From: Alentia gelatinosa
Taxonomy: Eukaryota; Annelida; Polychaeta; Phyllodocida; Polynoidae
Assembly: GCA_950022655.1 (NCBI GenBank)
Contig: OX465583.1
Span: 32,143,360 to 32,207,359, forward strand
Reading direction: 5' to 3'
DNA: 64,000 nt
The notes below the pieces were generated by a model. It saw only the letters and a program-made list of their open reading frames with translations, had not been told where the DNA came from and did no database searches. How positions within the stretch are numbered: position 1 is the stretch's first letter; every line of letters starts with the position of its first letter. Below, piece after piece: positions 1-11,800 of the stretch. The translations under genes were made by a program, and so were the position numbers.

Positions 1-1074
1 GTTCGCCATGATGGAGGGAAACGAGTTCCGGTTCGAGCGGAAGTGGGGACTACACCATACGAGATACTGCCATGAGGGTGGTCTGATTGGGGAGACTCGA
101 CAACTTTTGTATTTTATTTACTCTTATCTAGTGTTTTCTATGTTCATTAGACTAGAAGTGTTTGCTTATCTCACATTGTGTACTTAGATTATGTCTCTGG
201 CTGTAAATAGGCGAGCTTATTAAGACGATGACTCTAAGGTGCAATCTAATGTTGTGTTTCTTCCTAAAACCCGAAGAGACTGCCCGGAACAAATTGTAGA
301 AAACCACACTTACAGGCCTTTGTCATCTGATTGCGTGTCCATTGAACGGTAGAACTAAAGAACGAAAATATAGGGAGCATGTACGCCGAAGGCAATCAAA
401 TCATAATAGTCATCATCACACAGTCTATTAACATAACAACTGAGGACAGACATAGATTCAAGGGCTACAATGATAACAATGACCATGGTAATGTTATTAT
501 TACATTGCCGATGGGTGTTATCTCTCTTATAACTGCAATATGGTCACATTGATTTTTTTCCACGGACCATATACGGACAACAATAGGAGACCACTGGTGG
601 AATTGTCCTATCAGTGTCCTATTCTGAGGTCCTTTCCCATTACAAAAAGCTTTGCTGAAAACAACGATAAACTATGGCAAAGTCAATTACAGATAAGTGA
701 GACCAATTCCCAAATGTAACTATTGACAGAAAGGAACTTCTGAACTTCTATTCCCTGTAGATGGAAAGCTGGCCAGGCAAATTCAACTTACTTTATCTTT
801 CCGCTATCCTCTTCTTTCTTTCCTGAACACCTTCCTAAACCAGTTACACTAATAATCTAGAGTTAACAGTATTGCTGATGCTATATATTGTATTCCTGTG
901 ATTAATTTATCCATGCCGTCTGGCGGATTCTATCACGCTTAACTCCAAATATTATTCATAACCTACTATTTCTATTATCCATATATATGTACTGACACTT
1001 AACAGGCGCTATCCTTGTTTTACTACTATCACTGTATGTTAAACTGCCAACACTATCCATCTGCACTACAATTT

Positions 1075-1233
1075 AGGGGCCATCCATAAAGTACGTAGGT
1101 ACTGAGGGGGTTGTAGGTCGACAATTTCGGATATTTTGCGTATGCCCCTTCTTAGTTCTATTGCGTACAAAATCAGAAGGGGTGGGATACAACATTTCAG
1201 AGATTCTGCTTACGTTCTTTATGGATGGACCTT
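1075..1233. mobile_element. Short MITE with GGGGCCATCC inverted ends
   Basis: The left end AGGGGCCATCCATAAAGTAC and the right end, read in reverse complement AGGTCCATCCATAAAGAACG, form terminal inverted repeats about 159 bp apart. An inner inverted pair (CCCCTTCT near 1145 and AGAAGGGG near 1173) folds the middle. A second copy with diverged arms lies at 54545-54665. There is no coding capacity, so this is a non-autonomous DNA transposon. Ends of this general form are widespread in invertebrates, but I do not assign a family. Confidence 0.7.
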
Positions 1234-1740
1234 TACCTAATTTATGTATCTGTGCTACAGGCAATATCTATGTTTATCTGCTAATATCATCAACCTACAC
1301 TACGGTCACTCTCCATGGTTTACTGTTTGTATCACACATGTCCGAAACTTGGCACTACCGATGTTGTAAGATCTACCATGTTCTAAAGCTGCTATCCCTA
1401 GAAACATTGGTTGTGCCCTCGGAACACGTATTGTAATATCACACCATGGTGGTGCCCCATGCCTTGGCGCAGAAAAGCATACATCGACTTCAGCTTTGGA
1501 GTTAATGTGTTACGGTGGATGAGATTATGGAGTTCCTATTCCTGAGTTAACAAGGTAATGAATGAATAAAACCAGGTTAGGAACAAATGTTTTACTCTTC
1601 TTATGTAGTTCAAATTTGGTCAGGTCAGTCGCCAGAGTATAGTTGATAATTCATATACTACTCACATCCTTGAAGTGTTCAAGTTATAGGGCAAACGTGC
1701 ACAGTGGCCTCCAGAACAAACGCTTTCTACGAACGTTAGC

Positions 1741-2055
1741 TCTGGGACTGGTTTCACTAGTTCTGTGACATGTCTGTGACACCATACAGACATTGGGGTT
1801 GTCTAGTTTCGTAGCAACACAAGTAGCTGCCCTTAGGAAAAAACAGACCCCAAACATAAGGATTAGACAAATCTACACATCATGGACCTGTTTTACTAGT
1901 TTTGTGACAAAAGTGTTAGACAGACATGAAAAGCGGCACCAACAGTGCAAGCAAGAACGGACAAAATGAAGTCTAATGTCTAGTTCTTATGAAACCGGAC
2001 ACACCATCTAGATGCCAACTAGACATGTCACGAAACTAGTGAAACAGGTCCCTGG
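1741..2055. mobile_element. Foldback element with 35-bp inverted arms
   Basis: The arms at 1741-1775 and 2021-2055 are inverted copies centred on TTTCACTAGTT...GTGACATGTCT, with about 30 of 35 positions matching. A third partial copy of the arm (GTTTTACTAGTTTTGTGAC) sits inside near 1890. There is no ORF. The structure suggests a MITE or an inverted duplication. Confidence 0.6.
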
Positions 2056-2897
2056 TGTGGCTAAATGCGTGGCCTCCTTGAACCAGTATACATAGCTGCA
2101 GGTTTTCTGGTCGTGTCCGAGCACTCTCCTCCCAGATCTTTTGCGGCCCTATTTACAGACAACTAAAGGTAGGCCTAGTAATTCTAATTAATTTTTGATA
2201 TTTACAGGTTAAAGATATAGCTGCATAATTCAGAAAAATCACTTTTGATGAGCATGACTATGCAACGCAAAACGGTTACTCTTAATTAGTCACACCTGTG
2301 ACTGATCACTGTCAAGTAATCATCACAACTATGAAACGTGATGCGCTGGAAACGATCACTTTTAACGATAGTCACGACTATAAAACACCCCCCTGATCTC
2401 AAAAGAGAAGACCAGCCGTTGGACATTTTGATAGAAAGGCCTTCTCGACATACTTTAAAGTCTGCTTTTACGAGGACCACTTTATCAAAGCGACATAATT
2501 AGTGGGCAATATTCTAGGGCTACCATTTCTGGTGGTAGGGCCTACTGTCAATATAAAAAAAAAATCTGCATATAATAGGTTGAGATCAGATTCCCAAAGG
2601 CACAATAAACGACATTTATGCTGTTAATAGATCTATAATCATACAGCAGATGAAGGGCGCATAAGTCCGAAACGTAGTGTCAAAATAATTCATGTAAATA
2701 TTTATCAATGATTAAAGATACATAGATGAAAATCCAGGAGTTGCTGTTTTGTGATAAATCATAATGCAAGTTAAATAATGAACTTGGGAGTTCCTATAGT
2801 AGAAGTTTTACTAGAAACTGCCAAGTTAGGCCCTAATCATAATATTGTGACATTGAACAAGGTGCCACCATCGACCAGCTAGGCCCCTACTCTAGAC

Positions 2898-3471
2898 TTT
2901 ATCTCACCCCAGATATTTTTTTCTCCATAGACTTAACATTGGAAACTCGTATCTAACACCCATTAGATATTTAGGAAAAATATCCAATGGGGGATAATGT
3001 CAGAAATGTTAGCCCATTAGTCAATATTAAGGGTGAGATAAATTCAGAAACCAATTCAAGTTTAGGGTCAGACCTCGATCCCATCTCATTTGAATCACAT
3101 AGCAATTCACGCGGCATCGCCTTGTGAATTACTACGTGATTCAAACTCGATGGGATAATATCAAGAGACGTCACGAGTTTGAGTCTGAGTTTATTTATGC
3201 CACGCATTATGTTGGCTCTGTAATTTCACGAGTCGAAGACGAGTGACATTACGGAGCCAACAAAATGAGTGGCATAAATAAACTCAATCTCAAACGAGTG
3301 GCGTCTAGATTTTATCCTACCCCGTTTCCATATTTTTTCAGTATCAGAAAGTAGTGGCATAAACAACATTTTATGTCACTACCCGTGACATAAACAAATC
3401 CCATGTTAAGCCTATGGCGTTTTTTATTAGGGGTAGGATAAGAGCTCAGACCCTAAACTTTCATGGGTTTC
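2898..3471 (-). mobile_element. Two-module palindromic element, subfamily A, interrupted
   Basis: This is a reverse-orientation copy of the element at 7190 and 42046. The first module (2898-3043) starts TTTATCTCACCCC and ends GGGTGAGATAAA, with the motif CCATAGACTTAACATTGG at 2925-2942. The second module is a long hairpin (3047-3471) whose apical loop lies at 3108-3126. The far hairpin arm is split by another element at about 3157-3441, after which subfamily A sequence resumes at GAGCTCAGACC. Confidence 0.85.
3157..3441 (-). mobile_element. Two-module palindromic element, subfamily B', nested in A
   Basis: A hairpin of about 140 bp (3166-3306) with apical loop at 3227-3245 is followed by a block that starts TTTATCCTACCCC and ends GGGGTAGGATAA (about 3311-3441). 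The block carries CCCATGTTAAGCCTATGG at 3400-3417. The whole unit interrupts the hairpin arm of the subfamily A element, so it moved after A did. It encodes nothing. Confidence 0.8.
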
Positions 3472-4061
3472 CTCTATACTATAGTAACTGCCCACCCAGC
3501 GACCAATCAACGGTTTGAAAGTAGGCTACAGTCTATTGATCATCGCGGCGAAAATGACCAATACTTTGGTAAGCAATATGTGGAGATCCAGATTCTGGCA
3601 TTTTTATCACATTAAAATCGACCGTTTGGTAAGAAAACGGCAAATCATCATCGGGTCGCAAAGTGACAGTCCCTTGGCTTTGCTTAGACTGTTAGAGACG
3701 CTGGGGAGTGCCCCGGATCTTTAGTTTTACCAAATAAACTTTTAAAATATGTTTTAACCATGAATTCTGTGCAATGTACCAAATCTTAACAATCCATGAT
3801 CAGAACAAAAAGACGTTGTTTCTTGCGTTATCGTTTGTTTGGGTAGTTTTTAACGTCCAATTTGTTCAATATCGCGTGTACAGAATATCATAGTCATGCG
3901 TCGGCCGCTAGAACAGGGTATCTGCGCGAGTGTACATATAATTATAAGAGACCTGTTCGATAAATATCATTATTAAACTTATCTAGATCTAGATATAGGT
4001 CCGTGGTCTCACTTAAGATAAGTTAAGTTTTGTCGGGTAACGCACAAGAGTAACGTAGGCT

Positions 4062-4145
4062 TACATCGGCACCGAGTGTTACTCATTGATTATGAAAATT
4101 TTGATTGATGACTAGATCTAGATCTATCTGGGATCGGTGCCGATG
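4062..4145. repeat. Short inverted repeat with ATCGGCACCGA arms
   Basis: ACATCGGCACCGA at 4062-4074 is matched in reverse complement at 4133-4145. Copies of CTAGATCTAGAT lie between and upstream of the arms. This could be a MITE remnant, and no coding sequence is visible. Confidence 0.45.
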
Positions 4146-5034
4146 TTTATCGGTTTATCGCTGTCTGCGTAAATTTAGACTAATTGCTAAGAGTCGGACG
4201 TAGATTAAAGAATATGACTTTTAAGAGTTCTTTGCCTATAAGGTATTTTAAATATGAGTCAATATTCATCAAAGCCACGACTAAACTAATATATGAAACC
4301 TAGAGACTTTATGTCTTTTGTTCTAATGCATTTATTATAGCGTCTCTCCAAATACGGAGAACGTCGCCAGACTGAGTTGTTGCCAAGGTAACCTAGACGT
4401 CTGTTCACTACCGTGGTAACGTTTGTTATGTTGCCTACCTATGCCTTGGTAACAGCAGAGTTTTACAGCGTGAGATCGCTTTTAAGATGATACAGCCTAC
4501 ACGACGCATCTATGGCTTAAACCGTTGTTTAGGTCTCAGTATTGGTTTGACGTGTAGATATAATTGTCATGTGCTGCTGCCCATTCTTCAAGAGACAAGC
4601 AACGCCGGTTAGTTCCCTTGTAATTGTATTAAATACGATTCTCGAATTTCCTCAAGGATTTCCGTTAACGGTCCTCTTTAAGTATTTTTTGGGCTTCGTT
4701 ACGTGTAAATACAAGTAGGATATTTGGTTACCATCGTACCGGTGTTACATGTAATGAATGAACTTGCATGACAAGTTTTTTGGGTTGGGGGGACTCAAAA
4801 TGGTCAAATATAGCATAACGTCATTTATGGACAGCCCCTACTGTAAATTATTGTCTAACTTTTTTGGGTACCTACCGTATTTCTCATGCTGCTAAAAGGT
4901 TACAAATACTTTACGACAGTGATGGTGGAAATGGCTCACGAACTAAATGATCATGGGCAACTTTAGAATTAGTAGGCAACTTATATCAAAAGCCTTAAGG
5001 CGGTTCAGTTCTCGGTCTTTCCTTCCGTCTCTGG

Positions 5035-5125
5035 TTTACTGAACACCACACTGCACCGCTAGAGCAACCGACAGGTTTTACGGAACCATAAACCGGAGCG
5101 GCGCAGTGTGACTGAACACTCGATA
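5035..5125. repeat. Small inverted repeat, CACACTGC[AG]CCGCT arms
   Basis: TGAACACCACACTGCACCGCT near 5039-5061 is matched in reverse complement by AGCGGCGCAGTGTGACTGAA near 5095-5118. A third copy of CACCACACTGCACCGCT occurs near 5191, so the arm is reused locally. It looks like a very small MITE. Confidence 0.5.
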
Positions 5126-7189
5126 CCTCCCAGCGGCAAAATTCTGTACTATTGCTAGTTCACTATAAAGTCACTAGGTGACACCAAAATCACCACACTG
5201 CACCGCTCCAGTTTATCGCAACGCAAAACGAGTTTTCCGTATGTTGCTCGAGCGATGCACAAGGTCCTTGGTGCCACGCCCCCTCAACCCCATGGAGGAC
5301 CTGGAAAGAGAGACTGCCAGTCTTTCCCCCATCATCTTTCTCTACCCTCATACAATCTCTCTCTACTTCTTAAATCCATCCCACCCCCACTCACCATACA
5401 GGAGAGGTGGCCTCTTGACATTAACTTAAGTTTAACCAGTTAACTATACTATCTCGTTGAAACTCTGGGCATAATACAATAAATCGGCAAAATATATACT
5501 CTACCCTTGGGTTTGTGTCACTAATCATGATCATATGGTACAATAAACTACACAGACCCATTTACTCAGTAGAGTGAAATAATGTTCACACACTGATATT
5601 ACATATTTTACATGTGTATTTATATAAACCATACCAGTTGTTGAACTCAGGGACCATGGCCTAGGGCTTTAGGTAATATAGAATATCTTCATTTTAGCTC
5701 ATTATCTACTACATAGGATACTATTATCCACCTTATACAAGCAAACACTTACCGGGTAGGGAGGGTGTATGGACATACTCGGCACATAGTTGTGCATAAC
5801 TAAAAGAACTAATATTGACATGCCACTAATAATAAATACAAGATAGACTAGTTTCAGATAAATGCAGTTGCATGCTCTTCGGAGTTGCCTCTACATACAG
5901 TAGGCAATATCCCCGCCTGCGTTCTAATATTACTGCTTGTCAGCCCCTCGGAACATACGGCCGCTTGTATCGAAAACCAGTCAATATTATGTATTTATAT
6001 ACTCATGTCTTGACTCAGTACCGGTATACCTTTAGGCTGGCATCATGGAGCAAGCAGATTTCAAGTATCTTATATGGGCCAGAAAATCGGTGAACTCGGC
6101 AAAAGTCAGAGGTACCGATCTTACGGATGGGAAAGGTTTTTTTTCCACAATTAAACACATGGTTATAAAAAAAACAAAAAAAACATGCATTACACAAAAT
6201 CTAGGATACATCTTTTTTGTAATACATACCTCTGTAGCACCGTTATTATCCAGACTTAATAGGTAAAATAAGTCAATTTTCATTTACTTGATTTACATTA
6301 GAAATGTAACATACTGAAACTATGTTTTTTTTTTAATTCTTCCAAAAACAAGGACGATGACCTATGAACTTAAAAACTTAAATGGGTAGTACTATACATC
6401 TACTTCATTATCTGAAAATTTGAGGAAAGTGACATGGGTCTTACTATGTGAAGTACAACTTGTAAGAAGAATCGTCTGTTCATTTCAAACATGTCAAACA
6501 TGTAGTGCTACAGATTTAAATGAAAATTAGCTGCAATTGAAACTAATTAAAGATAAAAATAATTCAGCAAGAAGGAAGCAACATTTGAACATCATCTGGT
6601 TTCTGTTTTTGTTCGTAGGGTGCAGCTAGCTGTAGGCGGTAGGCGTGACTTGTGAACAGCACAGAGAGCTGAATAGTGACATGGCTAAGATTCTTCCCAT
6701 CCGTACAGCACGACACATGTCAACCCTGATATTTCGTATCTCGTATCTGTGGAAAGCAGTTCCCTTTTCCAAGCCTCCTCGTCGGTCTGAGTGCATTTGC
6801 AAAAGCTATTTCAAGGTAACGGGACATCTTTAGCAAATTGGTATGGTGATCAGTCATACATGTATACACACAGACTCTGAGAATATTATACAACTACAAT
6901 GAAATTAGGGAGTGTGTGATTACTTCATTCCGAAACACAATATTTTCAAAGTTTCTACTACAAGTTTGTTAACTGCATGTCCTGATGATGTTTGATGAGT
7001 TTGCAAATTAATCTAGATCTGTTACCTCCCGGGTTTTTATAAATATCAATCGGTATATATGCACATAATAAATTGCCGACTACCATTCTTTTAAAAACAA
7101 AAATTCGCTTATGATCTAAGAAGTCTTTCCTGGATTCAATACAATGTCAATGCCTTACTGAAGCTCAGTGATACATCAATAATATAGAG

Positions 7190-7478
7190 GAAACCCATGA
7201 AAGTTTAGGGTCTGAGCTCGTATCCCATCGAGTTTGAATCACGTAGTAATTCACAAGGCGAAGCCGCGTGAATTGCTATGTGATTCAAATGAGATGGGAT
7301 TGAGCTCTGACCCTAAACTTGAATGGGTTTCTGAATTTATCTCACCCTTAATATTGACTAATGGGCTAACATTTGTGACATTATCCCCCATTGGATATTT
7401 TTCCTAAATATCTAATGGGTGTTAGATACGAGTTTCCAATGTTAAGTCTATGGAGAAAAAATATCTGGGGTGAGATAA
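7190..7478 (+). mobile_element. Two-module palindromic element, subfamily A, intact
   Basis: Module one is a near-perfect hairpin (7190-7331) running from GAAACCCATGAAAGTTTAGG to the inverted CCTAAACTTGAATGGGTTTC, with its apical loop at 7252-7270. Module two (about 7336-7478) is bounded by TTTATCTCACCC and GGGGTGAGATAA. Inside module two are a smaller hairpin (CCATTGGATATTT with AAATATCTAATGG) and the motif CCAATGTTAAGTCTATGG at 7436-7453. A close copy lies at 42046-42335. There is no ORF. Confidence 0.88.
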
Positions 7479-8222
7479 TATACAGAAACTGGCTTACTGT
7501 CATCGTACGAAAAAAAAACATATAAAAACACATATGTGTAAATTATTGATCAGATATATCCCGATGCCAAATTGTAATTTCCACTAAGTATTTTGATGTA
7601 CAAAGATAGTCAGCCTGTTTTCGTATTGTTTTCATCATTTGTGAAAAGAATTTTTTTGACCTAGTCAAGTGATGCGATACCCCGCATGTCGCAGTGTGAC
7701 GTACGGTCATTAATACGTCATGGGTAGCCGCGGGCAATATGGGTAGGTTATACGTCTATAGGTATATATATGCAGAGGACAAACTTTTCAGTTTACGTAT
7801 AATCTCCGTGTATATTTGTTTCCTGGGGGGTAAATGAGGACATCCTATTTAGTGTCATAATAACACCTGCTTATGCACATGCAGATGATAATCCCCTGCT
7901 AGGCTAGTTTTCGTATTGTTTCCATCATATGGAAATGTTTATGCATATTTCCAGCAATGTACGATTACGATTATCTCTGCACATAGGGGTCATTTGCCAA
8001 TAATTATCCTAGACGCCGCCTCGTCCTGATTTCATTCTTTAGTTTTTTTAACATTTTTTTAAAAGTTTTTACTTTCAAAATCCCATTGTTGTATGGGCAA
8101 CATCCTATCCTTGTTTATATAGCACAAGCTATCATTGGAGTGTAGAGCTAGGGAGACTGATAGGCAGGGACTGTTGGGAGGTTATGGGGCTGGCGACTGG
8201 AGGCAGGGGCAGGAGTGAAGTT

Positions 8223-8238
8223 GGGGGGGGGGGGGGGG
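8223..8238. repeat. G16 homopolymer tract
   Basis: An uninterrupted run of 16 G. Similar runs occur at 36258, 37024, 44493, 57500, 58826 (C) and 61674. They are slippage-prone, and their lengths may be assembly-dependent. Confidence 0.8.
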
Positions 8239-8840
8239 TGGCAGCAGTATCAGTGGTTGTGTGTACAGGGCACTGTGGGTACACCTTTTTTATGATTCAT
8301 CTATATGTCTCTGTATATATACACTCGCGTATACAGCTACTCGTATACGTCTGACGCCCAATTCAGCCAATATGTACGGGTATATAGACGTCAGGTATAT
8401 TCTACTATACGATGTATATGTGGGCGACTACCGTTTTTGCAGGGAAACATTACTAAACACAGCCTATACGCCCAATTGTAACAGGACATAATTATCAATT
8501 AACCCAAAATTTCGTCCTGTGATAATGACATCAAACATATGACATTACATCGACACAAAGCTGTAAAAGCGCGTTATATAAAACACAATTTGAAATTTTT
8601 CAAGTGAAGGTACAGCAGGACAATAATATGGAAGGTTATATGTAATGATAACTAAGGGAACATACCTTCAGATTGTAGGTAGGAATTTGATATATTTCAG
8701 ACTCACTCATATTAAATATGGTAGGTGATTAACTAAAAAGGATCATTAGAACTGGTTAGTTCCAAGTAATTTCAATTCGACTTGAAGTATCAGAACTTAC
8801 CCAAAGTGGACTGAGCCGACCTCTTGACATGACCTGAAAA

Positions 8841-8880
8841 ATGGCTTCGAGGACTGAACGAGACGGGCTGTCAAATGAGA
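8841..8880 (+). CDS. ChAT: Candidate first coding exon of ChAT
   Basis: An ATG in a good context (A at -3, G at +4) opens a short reading frame, [10 protein letters not shown], that resembles the hydrophilic start of vertebrate short-form ChAT just ahead of LPKLPVP. The frame hits a stop soon after, so an intron of about 200 bp must follow. Two weak donors are possible. GT at 8870 paired with the acceptor ending at 9082 keeps frame. GT at 8881 paired with the acceptor ending at 9084 also keeps frame. Neither donor is strong, so the true first exon could lie further upstream. The similarity to the vertebrate start is recalled, not computed. Confidence 0.4.
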
Positions 8881-11800
8881 GTTTTATATCCCGTTACAAT
8901 TACATCAGTATTAAATAGAAACTTTTCTATTATGTGCCGTACATTTTATTTGCCCGTGTCTAATGATTTGCTGTGCTTTTGCTCACCGTCACTCAGTAGC
9001 AATTCAACAGTGATCCCTAAAACCTTCAGCAGTTCCTATGACACACATCCTCAATCTATTGTTTTCTCCCAAACCACCAGAGAGCTCTGCCGAAGCTTCC
9101 GGTGCCGGCGCTTACGGACACCATGGAGAAGTACCTGCAGGCGTTACGACCCGTCGTATCACACACCAAGTACGAAAAGACGTCCCGCCTCGTGGCAGAG
9201 TTCTCCAAGAAGGGCGGAGAGGGCGAGCAGCTCCAGAAACAGCTGCTCGACTTCGCCAGCACCAAGGACAACTGGGTGAGTAAATGCTTTTCTTTTCTGT
9301 TTTCTCATCATGAGTCTACATTGATATGAAAGAGGCGAATCTTTCCATGCGATGTGTACTCATGAAGTGCGGAAACATTGACTTCTCAATAACTCGGTAA
9401 TAAGCGACAGGACCCGTCTCGGTATTCACATTGCAAGAAGGTTTATTTGTAAACCTCCCACCCACCCTTCATTTACTAACAACTTTATATTATGAACTTC
9501 CAAACTCTATTGTTGTATAATGGCAAATTCATATAACGTCGAGTTCATGATATATATAAGATAAGCACCTTCAATTATTGACTGATTAGCGTTAATGTGG
9601 TCAAAGTACGTATATCCTATAATGTATAGAAAGAACAAGACCTAACTGGCATTGAGAGTTTTACCGTGGTTCCCTTGTCCCTCTACACCCACTCCAATGT
9701 GGGGCGACATAAAGATTAAACCCGGGACATGATTTTTCTTCTTGAAAGGCTTTCTCTATATATATACATGAGAAAGGCTAGAGTTGTGACAGTTCCCTAT
9801 TAGCACTCACATACCTTTGTACTTCCAGTAGTGACGAACACCTACTTTTCCACCTCCCGAACACCTATTCAGGGGCAAAGTGGCGGTGCCCAGGAAACAT
9901 TACTTTTATCTGCCATATAGGAAATACATGTATAGACACAAGGGAATGGGCAACACTCACATTGTTAGGGAAAAGGTACCGAGGAAGAATCAGAGATTTA
10001 CTTGAATACTAATTTGTATTCGTAAATTAAAAGATATTGCTTTAGCTACGATGATAACTATACCTATATGGGGCCTGGAAAACAATGAAAGGATAGGATA
10101 AGATGATGATTATATCCTTAATTGTCTCAAAAAGACATAGAGAAGAGACCACTTGATCTTGACATATGTTGATGTTTTATACCAGGTGACAGCCTTCTGG
10201 TTAGACGACATGTACATGAAAGCCAGGCTGGCACTACCTATCAACTCTAACGTCGGCATGGTTTTTCCCCGACAACGTTTCCCCGACAAAGATGCTCAAC
10301 TCAGGTACTTCAACAAATATTTTTCATCTACGTTAGACTTCCTTTTTAACAGACCATCAGATCAGAATCTTTTATCAATAGACAAGTTTGCCGGAGAACA
10401 TTTAGGTGCCGCGTTTCTGTCAATCAATTAGCTTCAGTCGAGATATGATTTGTGAGCCCGGTCAAATAGCCACGTGAATAGTCAATAGCGGTGAGTCGTT
10501 AGTCACATACTATTTGAATCAGAAGGTATTTTTGCAACACAAATCTTGGCCATATGCTGGAGAACCTTTTATGACCAATATAAACGAAATTAATCTTTAT
10601 TGAATTTCTTATTTTGTTTCATTAATTATTTCAATTGATTCATTCTAATTAATTTCTTTATTCTCCAGATATTCGGCCAGGCTAATATCTGGTATCTTAG
10701 ACTACAAGACCATCATAGACACGTGAGTATTATATATAAAACAACAGGAAAAATTTCACACAATCATGTTTTTTAAACCTTAAGAAAGAACCCTCTGTAG
10801 TATATTAGTATGCCTCTATCTCGTAAGGGAATACCATTCAAGAGTACATTGAGACATCTCCGGATGACATTCATATACACACATATAAACATTCATTCGT
10901 AACCTGTAGCCATCATAAATTTGTATATGATCCCTTATCTCAATGCGATATTTATGTTGGACCCGATCCCACACCTCTGTCCGCTGCCATCGCTAGACAC
11001 ACATACAAAAAGAATCACTGAGAGGTAATATTTAACCATCTGACCTTGAAAATTGACCACTGTCTACTTACAGGCGGTCGTTGCCCGTTGACCGGGCAAG
11101 GTCACGTGAGAAAGGTCAGCCAATGTGCATGGCTCAGTACTACCGCCTGTTCTCATCATATCGCGTGCCAGGCGTGGACAAGGATCATCTCGTCATTAGA
11201 CCCACCACCAAGTCCTCCAATGACCCCATGTTGACCCCTGAGAACGACCACATCATCGTCGCCTGTTACAACCAGGTAAGAGACACTTCTCACACCGGAT
11301 TGTACCATTTTGATTTAATTTTATTGTTATTACTATTGTTTGATCTTTGTTATTTTATACCTGATGAGCTGCTATGCAGCAGAACTTTGCTTTACTCTAT
11401 ACACAGGGGTAACACTATTTCTGAAATATATATTACATGGACCATATAGTAATCTGATACATTTGTTTTGAATTTGACAAAAAAAACATGTTTATACCCA
11501 TAGCCATTGCATATGTATTTTGGGCACATACTGGTAATAGCCTCATATGAGTTTTGCCAACAGGTTTTCTCATCTTATGGGGTCTTCTGTAACACTTTAT
11601 GTTATGCTCTTAATCATTTGATATTACAGAAAAACACTAATGATTTTGTGAGACTGTATTGATTCTGGGACAAATTTACAAGTGTTCGCCCACTATTGTT
11701 TCCTTTCACATCGGTCAGTCAGGCTGAGGAAGGGTGCACACTCATTTATCAGTAGAGAAAAGACCCCCTCCCCCATACTCCTATAATAATGGTGATATGG

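Noticed and set aside
10305..10431. Read-through of the ChAT exon to a stop at 10431 (open frame 10153-10431)
   Set aside because: A GTACTT donor at 10305 and the family continuation at 10669 show that the part after 10304 is intron.
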